From Pieris napi (Eukaryota; Arthropoda; Insecta; Lepidoptera; Pieridae): a stretch of 64,000 nucleotides of DNA. Position 1 is the first letter of the stretch, and each line of letters starts with the position of its first letter. Positions 59,801 through 64,000 of the stretch are shown here, one piece after another. The notes beneath the pieces were generated by a model. The model was not told where the DNA came from, did not search any database, and was given only the letters and a program-made list of their open reading frames with translations. The stretch lies in NCBI RefSeq assembly GCF_905475465.1, contig NC_062238.1:12493368-12557367 (forward strand), written 5' to 3'. The position numbers and the translations under genes are program-made.

Positions 59801-62088
59801 TTTTGAGTATAAAATGAAGCTTGGAATATATTTTCGTAATTGAAACAACTGTTAAAACTCTCAAAATCTACCAAATGAAACAGTTTAAAGTTTAAATAAT
59901 TATTATTGTAATCTAATCTATCAATAATTAATGTAATCTATCAATTTTTTGATTAAAACAGATACCTCCAACAATCGGTCCACCCGCTCCCAGTGGGGAG
60001 TTATCGCGCATGGGCAACGGTGGGTCGGTGGTGGGACCTCTTAGCGCTGAAGAGTGGTCCATGATATCCAAGTTCGCCCTCGGAGCACTCACCTCTCAAG
60101 GCACTATGGGCGGACTATTGCTCTCTGGATTGGTAAGGATACTGTCATATTAGACAATAAAATAGGGTCAAAGAATCTGTTTACCAATAATATACTTACA
60201 TATTAATCATTAAAACAGAATTTCACGAGATTTTTCAAAAAATCTACATGTCTATCACGTGATATAAACGGTCAGAATTAATCGAATCGACGATGACGTC
60301 TGTCTAATTCCTATCCGATCTTTGGAGTTGAATTTCGTTGGAGACTGTTTTTGATGGAATAAAAAAAAATATTATGAACACGTAAAAATATTTGTTTACG
60401 TCTTCAGGCATGTCGTAGGGATTGGTCTTGCCTGGAGAAACGTTTTGGTTTTTGAAATTATGAATAAATACTTGAATACTTAACTGAATTATAAAATCCA
60501 ATTTATCAAAAATCAAAATCAAAATACGTTTATTCAATTTAGATGCGTCTTAGGGCATGCTTATGAATGTCAGAAACGTTTACAAAATTCACGAAAGAGC
60601 AAGACTACGCCATCCGTTCGCAAAATTACCAGGAGGCCTTGTTCTAAGAAGAACGGGCAAGAAACTCAGCAAGTTTTACCCTCCCTCTACTTTACAATGA
60701 TTCAAAGAAAAATGTCATAAACCACAACGTCATTAAAGTTACATTAAGTAAAAAAAAAATATAAAAATCTGTTCTGTGATTTACCACATTCACCATTACA
60801 CACAGGCAAACGAGGTTGCGGGACCACCAAAAAGGGCAGTCTTTGCAGCCCATAGACACCCATTTTTAGTGGGTGCGTTGCCGGCCTTTGAATTCGTTTC
60901 CGATTTTAGTAGTTAGTGTTACGTCGGCTACGTGTGGGGTTATGAATTTTTTGTTGCTCATTGTGTTATTATCTAAAACATTCATTAATTTTCAGTTACT
61001 AAAAACGGTCGGTTGGCGCGTAGTAGTGGTGACGGGCGCGATATACGGCGCGCTGTACGCGTACGAGCGTCTCACTTGGACGGCCAAGGCCCAAGAGAGA
61101 TTGTTCAAGAAGCAGTACGTGGCGCACGCTGGGAAGAAATTGCGGCTTATTGTGGACCTCACTTCGGCTAATTGCAGCCATCAAGTGCAGCAGTAAGTAG
61201 GCTTATGGTATCATGAGATACGTCGTGTATTTAATTTTTTCTGTGTTCCATTTGAGTGAGATAGGTTTGAACCCCGGCTGTGTACCAATGGACTTTCTGT
61301 CTATGTGCGCGAAAACATCGTGAAGAAATCACTATCTAAAAGTTGACGGCGTCGGTACGACTGGGACAGAAAAAAATAATTACGAAAGAGAAAAGGTTTT
61401 TTTGAAGAAGAGAGCGATTGAGAGAGAGTGAGAAAGGGCGAACGTAGTATCATGCACAGTGCCATGGAGCGATAGGTGGGAGAGAGCTATAGTGCGAAAG
61501 ATTGAAAGAGAGTAAGGGAGATCGTGAAAAAATACACGCTATTGGTTGATGTATTCGTTTAGTAGTTACATATTAGAACTTTAAATGGCAATTCTGCCAC
61601 CTAACGTCTTGTGCAGTAAACGCAGATTTTTATTTATTTATATTATCATTAGCACGTATACAGTGTGAATAATGAATATAGATATACAAATACATGGAGT
61701 GACAATACCGGTACATGATCATCTATTGGGGTTTTTACCTAAGTAATAATTAATTTGTGAAGAAGTTTCACTTCTGACATGTGTACTTATACGCATGCAC
61801 TATTTTATTTATATATAACTTGCTTGGCTTCATAGTTTTGTTTCTTTCTCAATATTCTAGTGACATATTGTGATGTGAATTTTCAGAGAACTGTCAACGA
61901 TGTTCGCGCGGCTCTGTCGTCTAATAGACGAGGCCACAACCGAAATGGACTCGGAGCTGACGGAGGTCCGCGAAGCCATCAAAATGCTGGACGACGCCTC
62001 CACTTCAGCCAAAAAACTACGAAACAAAGCTAATTATCTCTCGCACGAGCTGGAGCTGTTTGATGACGCCTTTCTTAAGTCTAACTAG
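50825..62088 (+). CDS. Marf: Mitofusin (mitochondrial assembly regulatory factor)
   Basis: Dynamin-like GTPase of the outer mitochondrial membrane that tethers and fuses mitochondria. Thirteen coding exons: 50825-51026, 51629-51755, 52675-52837, 54366-54596, 55342-55449, 55707-55857, 56229-56392, 57017-57169, 58340-58547, 59135-59367, 59962-60132, 60996-61192, 61887-62088. All junctions are GT..AG, the phases fit, and the product is 769 aa, normal for the family. GTPase motifs: G1 GRTSNGKST (109-117), G3 DSPG (204-207), G4 NNRWD (262-266). Then a helical HR1 region (about 383-500), a paired membrane segment (about 620-660, ending in YAYERLTW) and a C-terminal HR2 coiled coil to the stop. A 5' noncoding exon probably ends at 50206 and splices to about 50728 (inference). 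Possible poly(A) signal near 62578. Confidence 0.96.
52838..53495. other. Marf intron 3, first part
   Basis: Contains a repeat-like start at about 53018 ('tacagggtggccaaaaagtc'), typical of a decayed insect transposon end, but no second end could be fixed. Confidence 0.35.
53496..53650. mobile_element. Pogo/Tigger-like MITE fragment
   Basis: Starts cagtcaaaaccgtttacgac after ta. Related to the end at 18199-18237. The right end is cut off by the TA-rich stretch before 53668. Confidence 0.55.
53668..54257. mobile_element. Pogo/Tigger-like MITE with iterated motif
   Basis: Ends cagtcaaacctgg...ccaggtttgactg are inverted repeats flanked by TA (53666-53667, 54258-54259). 590 bp, noncoding. Variants of 'cttatagaggt' and 'ttctcgctaa' recur many times along the body. 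It lies in Marf intron 3, about 100 bp before exon 4. Confidence 0.85.
55962..56100. mobile_element. Pogo/Tigger-like MITE fragment, third family
   Basis: Begins cagtcgacactcgttaattt after ta. Inside, 'cgttaatttgaatctctcg' recurs about three times. No clear right end. It lies in Marf intron 6. Confidence 0.5.
57207..57330. mobile_element. Pogo/Tigger-like MITE fragment, fourth family
   Basis: Begins cagtgtaatccctttataac after ta, and repeats 'tataacg' several times. The right end was not found. It lies in Marf intron 8, close to exon 8. Confidence 0.5.
57536..58229. mobile_element. TA-flanked TIR element with mariner remnant, second copy
   Basis: Reverse-oriented copy of 41013-41722 (694 bp), flanked by TA at 57534-57535 and 58230-58231. 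Read plus, it contains KCVELDGAYVEK followed by a stop (about 57944-57981). It lies in Marf intron 8, about 110 bp before exon 9. Confidence 0.82.
58686..58852. mobile_element. Hairpin MITE
   Basis: Arms 58686-58738 and 58800-58852 (53 bp) are inverted repeats with one mismatch, starting ataaaacactgttttgaccg. The 61-bp loop contains 'gacgtttcgcgtgttttac'. It lies in Marf intron 9. Confidence 0.85.
59540..59760. mobile_element. MITE with 'gaagttatacttctt' ends
   Basis: 'cgttagaagttatacttctt' on the left and 'gcgcccaaagaagtatagc' on the right are inverted ends, as at 16548-16850. The centre has 'gtgtacgcgcgcatcataa'. Noncoding. It lies in Marf intron 10. Confidence 0.7.
60500..60895 (-). mobile_element. 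LINE-derived insertions in Marf intron 11
   Basis: 'aaatcaaaatacgtttattc' at the left is the poly-tail side of a reverse LINE, followed by 'aagaacgggcaagaaactc'. A second piece, 'gtgggtgcgttgccggcct', lies at about 60870. Boundaries are approximate. Confidence 0.5.
61255..61390 (+). mobile_element. SINE fragment
   Basis: 'ggtttgaaccccggc', a B box-like stretch, then 'ccaatggactttctgtcta', 'tgtgcgcgaaaacatcgtg' and 'aaaagttgacggcgtcgg', as in the middle of the SINE family. The A box half is missing. It lies in Marf intron 12. Confidence 0.65.
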
Positions 62089-62149
62089 GATAGGTGAGTG
62101 GTTAAGTGTTTTTGACAGCATCTTATCTGTGGTTTGGACTTAATTTCCT

Positions 62150-62460
62150 ATAACCCCTAGATGGGGCAGAGGGCGTCCACAGGGAGTCTCCATAGCGTTC
62201 GGTCTTGAGCCTCGTATTTTACCTAGCCTCGTATTTAGCCTAGTCTTTCCGGCTCTCTTTGCCTCATCTGCAACGGCACCAGGTTTGCCTGGGACGGCCA
62301 CGCTTCCGCTTTCCTTGCGGGTTCCAATCAAGAGCCTGCTTGGGAATATGATTGGGATCCCTTCGGAGTGTATAGCCTATTCATTTCCATTAGCTCTGCT
62401 GGCTAATCGAGGTTTATCGGCGAAATTTCTCGCTTCCAAAGTTGCTCGTTAGGGATCTTG
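62150..62460. repeat. Probable decayed repeat 3' of Marf
   Basis: GC-richer than its surroundings ('agatggggcagagggcgtcc', 'ggcaccaggtttgcctggg'), with no usable open frame. It may be part of a decayed non-LTR element inside the Marf 3' UTR region. Confidence 0.35.
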
Positions 62461-62598
62461 TCTGTGGTATTTAAAAGGTCAAACAATTTTTTCTGTTTGA
62501 GGTTTGACATTGACAGCGCTCAAGGTGACGCCTGTGGCTTGAGATGCGTTTTTAGACCAGTGCAGATAGCCTTTAAAATAAATAAAAAGCGAAAAAAA

Positions 62599-63392
62599 TT
62601 ACAGTAGGATGAAACCCATTAGAAAAGGAGGGGAATATGATCAAAATGAAAGGAAAAATAAATTACGGTCGATCTGAGGTCGGGAAGGGGTAGGGGGGGA
62701 GTTTTAAGGGTAAAAAACGGTTTATCTCGATTTCCGGCAAAACTAAAAGTCCTATCGAAGAAAGTTAAATGGCAAAGTTGTAGGCAATAAAAAGATCTAC
62801 AACTTTTGTATTTGCAGATTTTTCACATAACCTCAAAATTTAGGTGAAAAATTCAAAAAACCAACGTTTTGGTTTTTTATTTCTATCTTTTACAAAAATT
62901 TATTTTTTTAAACGAAATTTGGTGAAAACTTACCTTATTATGTCCCAAATATACTGTAATTTATTTGATTAAAAATATTTATTTTTTCACCTTATTTTGA
63001 ATTAATATCGAAAAAACACCCTAATTTTCAATCGAAAATTCTGACGTCAAAATTTCAGCTTTTTTCAAAAAGTTGATGTGCTTTCAGTGCGTTGAAATCT
63101 CTACTTTCCTTTGGTAAATAAATATATATATATTACCATAGTAAATCTTCTCGGAAAATGCAAAAAATCGTATGCAGTAACGCCCAGACCCGTCATCCCC
63201 TTCCCTACTTTAGTTTAGTTTTCTTCGATAGGACTTTTAGTTTTGCCGGAAATCGAGATAAACCGTTTTTTACCATTAAAACTCCCCCCCCCCCCCCTCC
63301 CCTTCCCGACCTCAGATCGACCGTAATTTATTTTTCCTTTCATTTTGATCATATTCCCCTGCTTTTCTAATGGGTTTCATCCTACTGTAATT
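62599..63392. mobile_element. Long-TIR noncoding element
   Basis: Arms of about 175-180 bp (62599-62775 and 63212-63392) are inverted repeats starting ttacagtaggatgaaaccca. Each arm carries a homopolymer tract, a G run near 62695 and a C run near 63287. The centre is AT-rich and noncoding. About 790 bp in total, ~0.5 kb past the Marf stop. Confidence 0.85.
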
Positions 63393-63499
63393 TTTTTTGG
63401 TTTCAAAAATTATCGGCACTGGTCTATTTACAATATGTGTCGATGTTTTTTAACTACAAAAATCAGGATGAAAATTAAAGTTTTTTTTTTTAATAAATT

Positions 63500-63660
63500 G
63501 TCTCTGCACAAAGACACCTTTTAAGATTAGGATCTAGCCTAACTAAAGACTAATAAGTAATTTAAATCTAACCTTATTCACTAAAAAAGATAAGAAAATG
63601 TCCAATAACACTACTTACAGTTTCTATTAAGGGAAAGACATGGGCACTATTTTTACACTG
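63500..63660. repeat. Dispersed repeat shared with 39440-39590
   Basis: Reverse complement of the block in SULT intron 6: 'gtctctgcacaaagacac', 'ggatctagcctaact' and 'caataacactacttacag'. Confidence 0.65.
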
Positions 63661-64000
63661 TAAAGTGACACAAAAAAAAAGACATAAACATTATTATTTA
63701 AGAATTATTTATCATTATTATGGTTATACCTTAAAAGCCTGAACTCAAGGCCAAGTCAGTAAAAGTTTGTAATTTTGTATCATAAAGTTCCCGCTGAACT
63801 GCGATTGGTCATATTATACATTACAAAGTATGTGGCCTATAAAACGTCATAAATAATAAAGCCTTTTTTATTTCCATACCCATAATTTCCATTTCAAAAA
63901 TTGTTTTAGTACTTATAAATAGTAGTACATAATGTTAGTCGCTATGGATATGCCCCGTTTTGGGTGAAAGCTTCCTTCCTACCGAGTGTCTCCATCTTTG
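63661..64000. other. Right end of window, nothing recognised
   Basis: AT-rich, with no supported gene, element or hairpin. Confidence 0.5.

Overview
The window is animal nuclear DNA and most probably lepidopteran. It is AT-rich, its genes are split by GT..AG introns, and it is full of element types common in moths and butterflies: tRNA-derived SINEs, Helitrons with 5' TC and 3' CTAG ends, LINE 3' tails and many TIR/MITE elements. The species cannot be named from sequence alone. No CRISPR array, operon or other prokaryotic feature is present.

Layout. (1) 1-46495 is a cluster of cytosolic sulfotransferase (SULT, PAPS-dependent) genes, all on the minus strand. A block of about 14.7 kb at 1-14720 recurs almost unchanged at 20471-34948, and each copy holds the same complete eight-exon SULT gene (1565-10363 and 21793-30591, 322 aa). 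Between the copies lies a second SULT gene (15010-19676) with exons 1-6 only. It stops 289 bp short of the duplication breakpoint, which appears to have cut off exons 7-8. A broken SULT exon 2 split by a MITE lies at 19843-20118. A third, diverged and complete SULT gene (324 aa) spans 37626-46495, with Helitrons and nested insertions in its introns. (2) 46496-48898 is intergenic and holds a Jockey-type LINE remnant. (3) 48899-49717 (minus) is a three-exon BCL7-family gene (132 aa). (4) 50825-62088 (plus) is a complete thirteen-exon mitofusin gene (Marf, 769 aa), divergent from BCL7 across about 1.1 kb. Its introns hold several TIR elements. (5) 62089-64000 is repeat-rich 3' flank with a long inverted-repeat element.

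The SULT genes would transfer sulfate from PAPS to small acceptors in the cytosol; acceptors cannot be read from the sequence. Marf drives outer mitochondrial membrane fusion. BCL7 proteins are SWI/SNF (BAF) subunits. No functional link between the SULT cluster and the BCL7/Marf pair is evident.

Main points of interest: the near-identical tandem duplication, with a MITE present in only one copy; the truncated SULT gene at its junction; and a 1.76-kb element with roughly 460-bp inverted repeats around a decayed gene that looks like a PIN/FEN1-like nuclease with a CXC cysteine motif. A local assembly duplication is the main alternative explanation for the first two.
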